A stretch of 64,000 nucleotides of DNA from Suttonella indologenes (lineage in GTDB: Bacteria; Pseudomonadota; Gammaproteobacteria; Cardiobacteriales; Cardiobacteriaceae), in NCBI RefSeq assembly GCF_900460215.1, contig NZ_UHIA01000003.1, forward strand, positions 434,001 through 498,000, in the 5' to 3' direction. Shown one piece after another: positions 24,305 to 32,962 of the stretch. Below the pieces are notes generated by a model, which had not been told where the DNA came from, searched no databases, and was given only the letters and a program-made list of their open reading frames with translations. Position 1 is the first letter of the stretch, and the number at the start of each line of letters is the position of its first letter. The position numbers and the translations under genes were made by a program.

Positions 24305-26686
24305 CTACCTTAATTCAGCACCATAGGTGCGGTTTACTGCTTGCACAAGGCGCGTAATAATACCTTCAACTTCTTCATCTTGCAAGGTTTTTTCTTGGTC
24401 TTGCAAAATAAGTCCCAAAGCCAGGCTTTTCTTGTTTTCCGCCAGATTACCGCCTGTGAAGACATCAAAAACAAAGGCTTCTTGTAAGAGTCCTGCGGCT
24501 TCTTTGCGTAAACAGTCCAATATATCCGCCGCATCGACCGTTTTATCCAGCACCAATGCCAAATCGCGGCGCAGCGCAGGATATTTGCTAATTGCGCGGA
24601 ATTGCGGCGTATATTGCGTAGGCAATGCCTGCATATCCAGCTCAAAGACCGCGAAATCGCCGCCTTTTGTTCCCAGTGTTTTCAGCATCTGCGGATGCAA
24701 AATTCCCACTTGCCCGATTAACTGTCCTGCCAAATAAATATCGGCGCTTTGCCCCGGATGCAGGTAGGCGGCTTGGCTGCGTTGATATTGCACCGGCAAA
24801 TCGCCCAGCAATTGCTCCACCACGCCTTTAACATCAAAGAAATCCACCGCACGCGCTTTTTCGCCCCATTGCTCCGGACGTACCAGCCCGCTCATCACGC
24901 CCGCTACGCGATAAATTTGCGCGCATTCCACCGCCTTGTCGCCGCGCGGATGAAAAACGTTGCCCAGCTCGAACAAACGCAGCTCGTTTTGCTGACGGTT
25001 GCGGTTATAAACGGCGGTATTGAGCAAACCCGGCAGAAGACTTAAGCGCATTTCCGCCATTTCCGCGGAAATCGGATTGAACAGATTCACGGTCGGCGCA
25101 TCGGCAAAAAACGCCGCATGTGAAGCGCGATCGATAAAGCTGTAGGTAATCGCTTCTTGGAAACCTAAGAACAACAATTGCGTACTGACATGCGTATCAG
25201 GGCGCGGCGGCTGGCGGTCTTTTTGATAATCGACCTGCGGCAGACGGTTTGGAACATCATCATAGCCATCAACTCGCGCAATTTCTTCAATCAAATCCGC
25301 CTCAATCGCCAAATCAAAACGCCAAGTAGGCGGCGTAATCAGCCAGCCTTCTGCCGCTTGTGCAATTTGACAACCCAAAGCCGTAAAAATTTTCTCTACC
25401 GTCGCCGTCTCATAGCTGCGGCCGATACGGCGAGCAATCACCTTTTCTCTTAATGTAATCGGCTGACGCTGAGGCAAATACTGCGGATGCACATCCATAG
25501 CCACTTCCCCTGCCCGACCGCCGCAAATCTCGATAATCAGACGGCTTGTCAATTCCATTGCCGCGCGCTGCAAAGCATAATCCACGCCGCGCTCAAAACG
25601 CTGGGCGCTATCGCTTGACAATGCAAACTGCCGCGCTTTGCCGGCAATGCTTACCGGCTCAAACCATGCCGCTTCCAAGACGATTTTCTGCGTGTTTGGC
25701 GAACAGGCGCTGTCAAGTCCGCCCATCACGCCGGCAATTGCTAGAGGCTTTTCCGCATCGGCAATTAAGAGAACTTTCTCGTCCAATACCGCTTCATTAC
25801 CGTTAATCAGCATCAATTTCTCGCCTGCCTGCGCCTGACGAATCACAATGCCGCCGCTGATTTTCGCCGCATCAAAAGCATGCAGCGGCGTACCCAAGAG
25901 TAGCATCACATAATTCGTCACATCTACCAGAGGATCATGCGTACGCAAACCCGCGCGGCGCAGACGTTCTTGCAGCCATAGCGGTGTCGGGCGCGTATTA
26001 TCCACGCCCTCAATCACGCGGGCGAAATACTGCGGACAAGACTGCGGCGCTTGATTGCCAATCGCCACCGTCTCTCCGCTTTCCACTGCCACAGGCTGTA
26101 CGCCAAGCTGCTCGGCGGCAAAATCCGCCGGCAAATCCTGTCCCAGCAGCATCGCCGCCTCTCGCGCCACGCCGCGCATCGAAAAACAATCAGCACGGTT
26201 CGGCGTTAAATCTACATCGATAATCACATCTTCCAGCGACAAATAGCGGCGCAAATCTTCGCCCACCGGTGCATCGGCAGGCAAAATCAGCAAACCGCTA
26301 TGGTCTTCGCTCATGCCCAATTCGCGCGCCGAACACAACATACCGAAAGACTCTACGCCGCGCAGTTTGGATTTTTTAATCGCCAATCCCGGCAACTGCG
26401 CACCAATCAAAGCCACCGGTACTTTCACGCCTTTCGCCACATTCGGCGCCCCGCAGACAATCTGCAAAGGCTCCCCGCCGGCATTCACCGTTGCCACACG
26501 CAATTTATCCGCATCAGGATGCGCGACCAAATCCAGCACCTCGCCGACCACCACACCGCTGAATTCAGCAGCGACAGGCAATAAACCATCGACTTCCAAT
26601 CCCGCCATCGTCAAGCGCTTGCTCAATTCCTGCGCCTCTGCGGCAATAGCGAAATCCGCTTGTAGCCAATCCTTACTTATTTTCAT
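24305..26686 (-). CDS. pheT: Phenylalanyl-tRNA synthetase beta subunit
   Basis: The 793-residue subunit is part of the alpha2-beta2 enzyme that charges tRNA-Phe. Domains visible: N-terminal tRNA-binding EMAP-like domain (GVVVGEVLDLVAHPDADKLRV), B3/B4 editing domain (PNRADCFSMRGVAREAAMLLG), B5 domain (ITLREKVIARRIGRSY), the catalytic-like core (EIARVDGYDDVP) and the C-terminal anticodon-binding FDX-ACB domain (FRAISKYPALRRDLALVLD). Length is as in E. coli (795). It follows pheS after 8 bp. Confidence 0.98.
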   Translation of the reverse strand: MKISKDWLQADFAIAAEAQELSKRLTMAGLEVDGLLPVAAEFSGVVVGEVLDLVAHPDADKLRVATVNAGGEPLQIVCGAPNVAKGVKVPVALIGAQLPGLAIKKSKLRGVESFGMLCSARELGMSEDHSGLLILPADAPVGEDLRRYLSLEDVIIDVDLTPNRADCFSMRGVAREAAMLLGQDLPADFAAEQLGVQPVAVESGETVAIGNQAPQSCPQYFARVIEGVDNTRPTPLWLQERLRRAGLRTHDPLVDVTNYVMLLLGTPLHAFDAAKISGGIVIRQAQAGEKLMLINGNEAVLDEKVLLIADAEKPLAIAGVMGGLDSACSPNTQKIVLEAAWFEPVSIAGKARQFALSSDSAQRFERGVDYALQRAAMELTSRLIIEICGGRAGEVAMDVHPQYLPQRQPITLREKVIARRIGRSYETATVEKIFTALGCQIAQAAEGWLITPPTWRFDLAIEADLIEEIARVDGYDDVPNRLPQVDYQKDRQPPRPDTHVSTQLLFLGFQEAITYSFIDRASHAAFFADAPTVNLFNPISAEMAEMRLSLLPGLLNTAVYNRNRQQNELRLFELGNVFHPRGDKAVECAQIYRVAGVMSGLVRPEQWGEKARAVDFFDVKGVVEQLLGDLPVQYQRSQAAYLHPGQSADIYLAGQLIGQVGILHPQMLKTLGTKGGDFAVFELDMQALPTQYTPQFRAISKYPALRRDLALVLDKTVDAADILDCLRKEAAGLLQEAFVFDVFTGGNLAENKKSLALGLILQDQEKTLQDEEVEGIITRLVQAVNRTYGAELR

Positions 26687-26694
26687 TTTAACCC

Positions 26695-27729
26695 TCAGAA
26701 TTCATTTTGGAATTGACGCAAAAAGCGCACATCGTTTTCAAAAAACATCCGCAAATCTTTCACGCCGTAGCGCAGCATCGCCAAACGCTCGATACCCATG
26801 CCGAAGGCATAGCCCTGATATTGCTCAATATCAATGCCCATATTCTGCAAGACATCGGGATGCACCATGCCGCAGCCCAAGACCTCCAGCCATTTTGCCT
26901 CCGCCTCGCTGCCCTCATCGAAAAAAGCAATATCTACTTCCGCGGAAGGCTCGGTAAAAGGGAAAAAAGAAGGACGGAAACGCACCTGCAAATCCTCGCG
27001 CTCGAAGAAATCGCGCAAAAAATGCACCAGCAAACCTTTTAAATCGGCAAAAGTAGAATGCGTATCGACCACCAAGCCCTCGCATTGATGAAACATCGGC
27101 GTATGCGTCATATCCGAATCACTGCGATACACGCGCCCCGGCGCAATAATGCGCAGCGGCAGCGGCTCGTTTTCCAAAGTGTGAATTTGCACATTTGAAG
27201 TCTGCGTGCGCAAGACCGTCTGTGCATCAAAATAAAAAGTATCCTGCATCGCGCGCGCCGGATGGTGCTCGGGAATATTCAAAGCAGTAAAATTATGATA
27301 ATCATCGTCAATTTCCGGACCGGTACGCACCGTAAAACCAAGCTTGGCAAACCAATCCTCAATCCTTTGCCGCGTCAGCGTCACCGGATGCAAACCGCCG
27401 CTAAAGCCGCGCCGCCCCGCCAAAGTAATATCCACCTGCTGCGCGGCAAAACGCGCCTGCAACTCCTGCGCCTGCAAGAGCTCTTGCCTGTCATTCAAAG
27501 CGTTGCTGAAAGACTCGCGCGCTTCATTGATGATTTTCCCCATCTGCGGACGCACAGCCGCATCCGCTTTGCCCATTGCCTGCGACTGCTGGCTGAAATA
27601 CCCTTTTTTAGACAAATAAGTATTTTTTACCGCCTCAAGCGCCGCCATATCCGCCGCTTCTGCCACCGCCTGCAAAGCCTTTTGCAGATTAAGCTGCAAA
27701 CCCGCTTCTAATTCAGCTAATTCACTCAC
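26695..27729 (-). CDS. pheS: Phenylalanyl-tRNA synthetase alpha subunit
   Basis: The 344-residue catalytic subunit has class II motif 1 near HPARAMQDTFY, motif 2 RVYRSDSDMTHTPMFHQCEGLVVD and motif 3 GYAFGMGIERLAMLRYG. The N-terminal coiled coil (about residues 1-90) binds tRNA. The start codon is GTG at 27729, preceded by GGAAA. It lies 189 bp after rplT, separated by a terminator, as in the attenuator-controlled pheST operon of enterics; no leader peptide was found. Confidence 0.97.
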   Translation of the reverse strand: MSELAELEAGLQLNLQKALQAVAEAADMAALEAVKNTYLSKKGYFSQQSQAMGKADAAVRPQMGKIINEARESFSNALNDRQELLQAQELQARFAAQQVDITLAGRRGFSGGLHPVTLTRQRIEDWFAKLGFTVRTGPEIDDDYHNFTALNIPEHHPARAMQDTFYFDAQTVLRTQTSNVQIHTLENEPLPLRIIAPGRVYRSDSDMTHTPMFHQCEGLVVDTHSTFADLKGLLVHFLRDFFEREDLQVRFRPSFFPFTEPSAEVDIAFFDEGSEAEAKWLEVLGCGMVHPDVLQNMGIDIEQYQGYAFGMGIERLAMLRYGVKDLRMFFENDVRFLRQFQNEF

Positions 27730-27863
27730 AAGAATTTCCGTTTGTTATTGTAAAGGCGCGGATTGTAGCAAATCTCCAATCAAATCTGTAGTCAAAGTCC
27801 TGTTCAAAAGCGCCAACAAATCTCCGCCTAAAAACCTATAGTTATCTGTCCATACAAAACAAA

Positions 27864-27894
27864 AAGGCTAAATCCCATAATGGAATTTAGCCTT
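27864..27894 (-). terminator. Terminator/attenuator between rplT and pheS
   Basis: On the minus strand AAGGCTAAATT / GATTTAGCCTT arms are followed by TTTGTTTTG. It ends the rplT transcript or acts as an attenuator for pheST. Confidence 0.8.
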
Positions 27895-27918
27895 AAGACT
27901 ACTCAGTCAAGCAATCGC

Positions 27919-28272
27919 TTATAAAGCCGCTTTTGCTTTTTCTGCCAAAGCGCTGAAAATCGCTTTGTCATATACCGCTAATTCAGAAAGAATTTTACGA
28001 TCTACTGCAATGCCTGCTTTTTTCAAACCATTGATAAAACGGCTGTAAGACAAGCCATGAATACGGGCAGCCGCGTTAATACGCACAATCCACAATTGAC
28101 GGAATTCGCGTTTTTTCGCTTTGCGGTCACGGTAAGCGTATTGACGCGCTTTAATTACCGCTTGATTGGCAACGCGAAATACCTTACGGCGAGCGTTGTA
28201 ATAACCTTTTGCTGCTTTTAATACTTTTTTATGACGAGCGCGCGCCTGCACACCACGTTTAACTCTTGCCAT
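27919..28272 (-). CDS. rplT: 50S ribosomal protein L20
   Basis: The 117-residue early-assembly protein reads MARVKRGVQARARHKKVLK, then KGYYNARRKVFRVANQAV and FRQLWIVRINAAARIHGLSYSRF. It follows rpmI after 11 bp. In enterics L20 represses translation of rpmI-rplT by binding the leader. Confidence 0.98.
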   Translation of the reverse strand: MARVKRGVQARARHKKVLKAAKGYYNARRKVFRVANQAVIKARQYAYRDRKAKKREFRQLWIVRINAAARIHGLSYSRFINGLKKAGIAVDRKILSELAVYDKAIFSALAEKAKAAL

Positions 28273-28283
28273 CTAAATTCTCC

Positions 28284-28472
28284 TTAACCAATCATTTGTT
28301 TAACTGCTTTCACATCGCTTTCGTGGATTTGCATCGTGCCACGCAATTGACGCTTACGCTTGGTTGATTTCTTGGTCAGGATATGACGGACATGAGCATG
28401 ACCGACTTTGTAACCGTTTTTGGTTCTTTTGATGCGCTTAGCCGCACCTCGATGGGTTTTTAATTTTGGCAT
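28284..28472 (-). CDS. rpmI: 50S ribosomal protein L35
   Basis: MPKLKTHRGAAKRIKRTKNG at the start and THRGAAKRI-type basic composition identify L35 (62 residues). The open frame continues 13 codons further upstream, but the start at 28472 gives the universal N-terminus and has GGAGT just upstream. Part of infC-rpmI-rplT. Confidence 0.97.
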   Translation of the reverse strand: MPKLKTHRGAAKRIKRTKNGYKVGHAHVRHILTKKSTKRKRQLRGTMQIHESDVKAVKQMIG

Positions 28473-28541
28473 TATTGACTCCGCATTGTTTGCCGTAAAA
28501 ATATATTGCACAAAACGTGCAGCCTTTTATAAAGCGAGCCG

Positions 28542-29057
28542 TTATTTTTTCGGAGCAAGCACCATCACCATTTGGCGACCTTCCATGCCTACTTTCTGCT
28601 CCACCGTGCCGACTTCGGATAAATCCGCTTCAATACGGCTGAGCAAATCACGACCGAGATCCTGATGCGCCATTTCACGACCGCGAAAACGCACCGTTAC
28701 TTTGGCTTTATCACCGCTTTCGAGGAAACGGGTCAGGTTGCGTAGTTTGACCTGATAGTCTCCCTCGTCTGTTCCGGGACGGAACTTGACCTCTTTAACT
28801 TGAATGCGCTTTTGATTTTTGCGCGCTTCTTGTTGCTTTTTCTGCTGTTCAAAGCGGTATTTGCCATAATCCATGATACGGCAGACTACGGGTTTGGCGC
28901 TTGCCGCCACTTCCACTAAGTCTAAATCCTGCTCATAAGCAGCGTCCAAAGCCTCTTCGATAGAAACGACGCCGCGTTGTTCTCCGTCGGCGTCGATTAA
29001 ACGAACCTCTGATTCGCGAATCTCTTCATTAACTCGCGTTTCGTTTTGCTTAGCTAT
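28542..29057 (-). CDS. infC: Translation initiation factor IF-3 (AUA start)
   Basis: IF-3 binds the 30S subunit and controls start-codon selection. The C-terminal domain is clear (KYRFEQQKKQQEARKNQKR linker, KEVKFRPGTDEGDYQVK, VTVRFRGREMAHQDLG). The first ATG (28949) would remove the N-terminal domain, which is encoded upstream: KQNETRVNEEIRESEVRLID. No ATG, GTG or TTG lies at its beginning. The frame starts at ATA (29055-29057) with AGGAG 7 bases upstream, giving 171 residues. Rare start codons (AUU, AUC, AUA) are known for infC and allow IF-3 to repress itself. The start overlaps the last three codons of thrS. Confidence 0.9.
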   Translation of the reverse strand: MAKQNETRVNEEIRESEVRLIDADGEQRGVVSIEEALDAAYEQDLDLVEVAASAKPVVCRIMDYGKYRFEQQKKQQEARKNQKRIQVKEVKFRPGTDEGDYQVKLRNLTRFLESGDKAKVTVRFRGREMAHQDLGRDLLSRIEADLSEVGTVEQKVGMEGRQMVMVLAPKK

Positions 29058-30978
29058 TGCTAATCTCCTGTGATTTGCTGTCGATTAGCCGGCGAATCAT
29101 GGCGATAACGTCCTGCACCGCCATAGAACCCAAGTCTTTGCCTTCGCGCGTACGCACGGAAAGCGTGCCGGCTTCCTTTTCTCTCTCGCCTGCGACCAAT
29201 AAAAAAGGCACGCGTGCGAGCGTGTGTTCGCGGATTTTATAGCTAATCTTCTCATTACGCAAATCTTTTTCAATGCGCAAATTTTGCTCGAACATTTGAC
29301 TTGCAACATCAGCCACATAATCGGCATGCGCGTCGGTAATCGGCATCAAGACGGCCTGCACAGGCGACAGCCATACCGGCAGCCAGCCGGCGTATTGCTC
29401 GATTAAAATACCGATAAAGCGTTCCAATGAACCCAATACCGCACGATGTATCATCACCGGCGTTTGTTTTTCGCCGTTTTCATCCACATATTGCGCGCCC
29501 AGACGCTCCGGCATGGAGAAATCAAGCTGCACGGTGCCGCATTGCCAACGCCGCCCGATGCTGTCTTTTAAAGTGAATTCGATTTTCGGACCGTAGAACG
29601 CGCCTTCGCCCGGTTGTAGGCGGTAATCCAAGCCCTGTGCTTCCAAGGCTAATTTAAGCGCGGTTTCCGCTTCGTCCCAAATCTCATCGCTGCCTACGCG
29701 TTTTTCAGGACGGGTGGATAGCGCCAACTCTACTTCCGTGAAGCCGAAATCTTGATAGACTTCATAAACCATGCGGCAGGTGTTTTCGATTTCGCTGCGG
29801 ATTTGGGCGCGGGAACAGAAAATATGTCCGTCATCCTGCACAAAGCGGCGCACGCGCATAATGCCGTGCAAAGTGCCGGAAGGCTCATTGCGATGACAAA
29901 TGCCGAATTCCGCATAGCGCAGCGGCAATTCGCGGTAGCTGCGCAAGCCCTGATTGAAAATCTGCACATGCCCCGGGCAGTTCATCGGCTTAATCGCATA
30001 GTCGTGTTCGTCAATGCAGCAAGTAAACATATTGCCGCCGAATTTATCCCAGTGCCCCGATTTTTCCCACAAACTGCGGTCAAGAATTTGCGGCCCCTGC
30101 ACTTCCTGATAGCCGTATTTGCGCAATTTCTGCCGCATGTAGTTTTCGATTTCGCGGTAAATCGTCCAGCCCTTGGCATGCCAGAAGACCATGCCCGGCG
30201 CCTCTTCCTGCAAATGGAATAAATCCTGCGCTTTGCCGATTTTGCGGTGATCGCGTTTTTCCGCTTCGGCTAATTGCGCCAAATAGGCATCGAGTTCTTT
30301 TTTATTGCGAAAAGCGACGCCGTAAATTCTTTGCAAAGGCTCGCCTTTGGCATCGCCGCGCCAGTAAGAGCCTGATAATTTAGTGAGTTTAAAGGCTTTG
30401 ATTTTGCCCATATCCGGCACATGCGGCCCGCGGCACATATCGATATATTCCTGATGATGATAGAGTCCGACCTGCTTAACGCCGTCGTCAAAATCATCAA
30501 TCAGACGGATTTTAAAATCTTCGTCGCGCGCGGCAAAAATTTCGCGCGCTTCTTTCACGGGCGTCCATACTTTTTGCACGCCGTAACCTGTGGCGGCAAG
30601 GCTTTGCATACGTTCTTCCAAAGCGATCAAATCTTCGGGGCTAAAACGATGTTCGCTGTCGATGTCATAGTAAAAGCCGTTTTCAATCACCGGCCCGATG
30701 ACCATTTTTGCCTGCGGATACAGTTGCTTTAAGGCATGCCCCAATAAATGGGCGGTAGAATGACGGATAATTTCCACACCGGCTTCATCTTTATCGGTAA
30801 TGACGGATACGGCGGCATCTTCGCGGATGTCATCGCTCAAATCGCGCAATTCGCCGTTCACTTGCACGGCAATCGCCGCTTTTGCCAAACCCGCACCGAT
30901 GGAAGCGGCAATCGCCGCGCCCGTTGTCGCCCCTTCAAATGACTTAATACTGCCGTCAGGGAGAGTAATCGCCACCAT
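29050..30978 (-). CDS. thrS: Threonyl-tRNA synthetase
   Basis: The 642-residue class II enzyme charges tRNA-Thr and edits mischarged serine. Domains: TGS (MVAITLPDGSIKSFEG to about residue 61), editing domain with HSTAHLLGHALKQL and YIDMCRGPHV zinc-like residues, catalytic core with MNCPGHVQIF (zinc Cys), motif 2 RYAEFGICHRNEPSG and motif 3 (HRAVLGSLERFIGILIE), and the C-terminal anticodon-binding domain. The start at 30978 has AAGGA 5-8 bp upstream; 13 extra open codons upstream are unlikely. It leads the thrS-infC-rpmI-rplT cluster. Confidence 0.98.
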   Translation of the reverse strand: MVAITLPDGSIKSFEGATTGAAIAASIGAGLAKAAIAVQVNGELRDLSDDIREDAAVSVITDKDEAGVEIIRHSTAHLLGHALKQLYPQAKMVIGPVIENGFYYDIDSEHRFSPEDLIALEERMQSLAATGYGVQKVWTPVKEAREIFAARDEDFKIRLIDDFDDGVKQVGLYHHQEYIDMCRGPHVPDMGKIKAFKLTKLSGSYWRGDAKGEPLQRIYGVAFRNKKELDAYLAQLAEAEKRDHRKIGKAQDLFHLQEEAPGMVFWHAKGWTIYREIENYMRQKLRKYGYQEVQGPQILDRSLWEKSGHWDKFGGNMFTCCIDEHDYAIKPMNCPGHVQIFNQGLRSYRELPLRYAEFGICHRNEPSGTLHGIMRVRRFVQDDGHIFCSRAQIRSEIENTCRMVYEVYQDFGFTEVELALSTRPEKRVGSDEIWDEAETALKLALEAQGLDYRLQPGEGAFYGPKIEFTLKDSIGRRWQCGTVQLDFSMPERLGAQYVDENGEKQTPVMIHRAVLGSLERFIGILIEQYAGWLPVWLSPVQAVLMPITDAHADYVADVASQMFEQNLRIEKDLRNEKISYKIREHTLARVPFLLVAGEREKEAGTLSVRTREGKDLGSMAVQDVIAMIRRLIDSKSQEISNS

Positions 30979-31514
30979 ATATTTATCCTTTCTTACTGCG
31001 CCGCGCGCAAAATCCAAAGCGGTTATTGTACTGCGTTTGCCGATTTAGGCAATTGCTTATTTGGCGGGTTTTTGAGGTTTTGACGGAGAATTTTGCTTTG
31101 ACGACGGTACAAATGCCTGCACCGTTTTGCTTGCAGTGCAGGCATTGCCCTTCCTCTTTATCACTTGGCAATTATTGGCCTTGAGAAATGCCGCTTTATT
31201 GTTTTTATTGTTGCTCAAGCATTGCTCTAATTTCATCTTGCAATAAGTTCAGTGAATATTCAATACGGCTTAGCAATTTTGCATCAATTTATTTTTACTT
31301 ATATTTTGTGCAAACGCACAAAATATAAAACCATTTATTTTCATGATGTTAAATAAATCTTGTTTTATTGTGCAAATGCAGCATTTCTTCTTCAGCGACT
31401 AATGACTTAGCCACGAATCTCACCGCATTTTTAAGCACGGCGATTCTTTACAAATCCTTCATCCTCATCTTACAATCGCGCCGCTTAAAACGTGAACAAT
31501 TTATAGGAGCACAG
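30979..31514. promoter_or_regulatory. Divergent control region thrS / abgB with two hairpins
   Basis: This 536-bp stretch has no credible gene. It holds an 11-bp perfect hairpin AATGCCTGCAC / GTGCAGGCATT (31112-31146, 13-nt loop) in the thrS leader. A second hairpin, TATATTTTGTG / CACAAAATATA (31300-31327, 6-nt loop), sits on the abgB side. The first could be a leader structure for thrS control, the second an operator or a stem in the abg leader; both roles are inferred. Confidence 0.5.
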
Positions 31515-32951
31515 ATGAACGCCCTGAATTTCATTAAAGAATATTTACAGCAACATCATGATTATTTTACAGAAGTCAGCGAATATATTTTCCGGCATCC
31601 TGAAACACGTTTTGAAGAATATCAGTCTACCGCCTATTTGGCGGCGCAATGCGAACACATGGGTTTTGAAGTCGAGCGGCAGGCGGGCGGCATCGAGACG
31701 GCTTTTGTCGCCACTTGGGGCAGCGGCGCGCCCGTCATCGGTTTTCTCGGCGAGTTCGACGCCTTATCCGGCTTAGGACAGGTGCCGAATCAAACGACTT
31801 ACCAAGCCACCCCCGAATGCAGTATCGGACACGGCTGCGGACACAATCTCTTAGGCACGGGCGCCTTTGCCGCCGCCTGCGCCGCCAAAGCCTATTTGGA
31901 AGCCAATCAACTCTCCGGCACGGTCAAATTCTTCGGCTGCCCCGGCGAAGAAGGCGGCTCCGGCAAAACCTTTATGGTGCGCGAAGGCGTGTTTGAAGGC
32001 ACGCATCTCGCCCTCACTTGGCATCCTTCGCCCGCCAACTGCATTATGAGCCTGAGTTCGCTGGCAAATTATCAAGTTTATTTCCGCTTTAAGGGCATCA
32101 CTTCCCATGCCGCCAACTCGCCGCATTTAGGGCGCAGCGCCTTGGATGCGGTGGAGTTGATGAATGTCGGCGTACAGTATTTGCGCGAACACATCATTCC
32201 GACGGCGCGCATTCATTACGCCGTAACCAATACCGGCGGTATTTCGCCGAATGTGGTGCAGGCGGATGCGGAAGTCTTATATCTGATTCGCGCACCGCAA
32301 GTGGCGCAAGTAGAAGAGATTTATCAGCGCGTGATTAAGGTTGCTCAAGGCGCGGCATTGATGACCGAAACCGAGCTCAGCATCCGTTTCGACAAAGCCT
32401 GTTCCAATTATATCGGCAACCGCGCTTTAGAAGCTCTGCTGTTCGAGAGTTTGCACGGCATCGGCGTCGAAGCGCCCAATGCGGAAGAAATTGCTTTCGC
32501 TAAAGGAATTTACGACTCCCTCACGGAAGGCGAGCGCCGGAATTATCTCGGACTCATGCGCAGCTTCGGCTATGTGGGCGACGGCAGCGAATTCGCCGGC
32601 AAATACCTCTCCGACAGCATCTCGCCCTATGTCGCCTCTGAAGAAGCGATGGCAGGCTCGACCGATGTGGCGGACGTGAGCTGGGTCGTACCGACGGCGC
32701 AACTGACCACTTCCACCGCCGCACTCGGCACCGCTTTGCACACTTGGCAAATGACCAGCCAAGGCATTTCTTTCAATGCGCACAAAGCCATGCTGCGTGC
32801 TGCCGGGGCTATGGCATTGGCAAGCGTACAAGCCGTACAGAATGCCGCCGTCCTTGAAAAAATTCAGGCGGAATTTGCCTGCTTCCAAGCGGCAAATCCT
32901 TACCGCAACCCGATTCCCGCCGATATACGTCCCTCAACCTTAAATAAATAG
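31515..32951 (+). CDS. abgB: p-Aminobenzoyl-glutamate hydrolase subunit B (M20 peptidase)
   Basis: AbgA and AbgB form the enzyme that splits p-aminobenzoyl-glutamate, a folate breakdown product, into p-aminobenzoate and glutamate. The 478-residue subunit has the M20 metal-site motifs GFLGEFDALSGLGQ, GHGCGHNLLGTGAFAAA, GCPGEEGGSGKTFMV and ALTWHPSPAN, and the dimerisation domain (FRFKGITSHAANSPHLGRSALDA). The start at 31515 has AGGAG 6 bp upstream; the frame upstream is open but lacks support. It is followed 11 bp later by abgT. Confidence 0.92.
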   Translation: MNALNFIKEYLQQHHDYFTEVSEYIFRHPETRFEEYQSTAYLAAQCEHMGFEVERQAGGIETAFVATWGSGAPVIGFLGEFDALSGLGQVPNQTTYQATPECSIGHGCGHNLLGTGAFAAACAAKAYLEANQLSGTVKFFGCPGEEGGSGKTFMVREGVFEGTHLALTWHPSPANCIMSLSSLANYQVYFRFKGITSHAANSPHLGRSALDAVELMNVGVQYLREHIIPTARIHYAVTNTGGISPNVVQADAEVLYLIRAPQVAQVEEIYQRVIKVAQGAALMTETELSIRFDKACSNYIGNRALEALLFESLHGIGVEAPNAEEIAFAKGIYDSLTEGERRNYLGLMRSFGYVGDGSEFAGKYLSDSISPYVASEEAMAGSTDVADVSWVVPTAQLTTSTAALGTALHTWQMTSQGISFNAHKAMLRAAGAMALASVQAVQNAAVLEKIQAEFACFQAANPYRNPIPADIRPSTLNK

Positions 32952-32962
32952 GAGATTCCTCG

